A stretch of 6,855 nt of DNA, from contig JBJOGJ010000213.1 of assembly GCA_046048295.1 (NCBI GenBank), forward strand, positions 1 to 6,855, read 5' to 3'. The stretch comes from CBDCWA01 sp046048295 (GTDB lineage: Bacteria; Pseudomonadota; Alphaproteobacteria; Rhizobiales; Hyphomicrobiaceae). The position numbers and the translations under genes were made by a program. Positions 6,782 through 6,855 of the stretch are shown here, one piece after another (position 1 is the stretch's first letter; every line of letters begins with the position of its first letter). Under the pieces are notes generated by a model. It saw nothing but the letters and a program-made list of their open reading frames with translations, did no database searches and was not told where the DNA came from.

Positions 6782-6808
6782 GGCTAGGCCGCACCCAACG
6801 GCCCAGCC
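6782..6808 (+). terminator. possible terminator hairpin after the cytochrome-propeller gene
   Basis: GGCT-a-GGCCG, a 7-base loop (CACCCAA) and CGGCC-c-AGCC form a 9-pair stem with one internal mismatch, starting 8 bases after the TGA at 6771-6773. The following bases (ACCGCTTTCCGTTT) hold two short T runs but no continuous tract, so this is a weak or factor-assisted terminator at best. The remaining 47 bases to the window end hold no gene I can support. Confidence 0.4.
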
Positions 6809-6855
6809 ACCGCTTTCCGTTTACCGATTGTCGCGAAATTCCGGTTAGAATTGTC

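Noticed and set aside
6846..6851. TAGAAT, a -10-like hexamer near the right edge
   Set aside because: No -35-like hexamer lies at a suitable distance, and any downstream gene is outside the window.

Overview
The window looks like chromosomal DNA of a GC-rich alphaproteobacterium, probably of the Rhizobiales/Hyphomicrobiales. Three things suggest this: GC-rich codon use in the plus-strand genes, purine-rich ribosome binding sites, and a cysteine-containing variant of the peptidoglycan-binding repeat that is common in rhizobial proteins. The assignment is an inference and no species is claimed.

The layout is plus, minus, minus, plus. A flavoprotein oxidoreductase of the FAD_binding_2 type (84-1580, +) comes first. 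It converges on a two-gene minus-strand unit. The leading gene of that unit (2870-4342, -) encodes an exported protein with two diverged peptidoglycan-binding-like repeats. The second (1596-2792, -) encodes an exported cysteine-rich protein that I do not recognise. A divergent spacer of about 290 bases then leads into a large exported protein (4635-6773, +). That protein joins a carboxypeptidase-regulatory-like beta-sandwich, a single-haem cytochrome c segment and a C-terminal beta-propeller. A possible divergent gene start sits at the very left edge (1-33, -). A hairpin and otherwise empty sequence close the window.

The most useful readings are these. The minus-strand pair probably forms an envelope or periplasm unit: both proteins carry clear signal peptides, even numbers of mature cysteines and a CxxC motif. 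The pair is visibly lower in GC than its neighbours. Its probable intrinsic terminator lies inside the 3' coding end of the convergent flavoprotein gene. The two plus-strand genes are both redox proteins by sequence (FAD and haem c), so they may belong to one oxidative pathway now split by the minus-strand pair. The flavoprotein has no signal peptide while the cytochrome is exported, so direct electron transfer between them is doubtful.

I see no tRNA, rRNA, CRISPR array, transposase, integrase or attachment site. No complete, clearly new system is demonstrated. The best candidates for something undescribed are the cysteine-rich exported pair and the sandwich-cytochrome-propeller protein.
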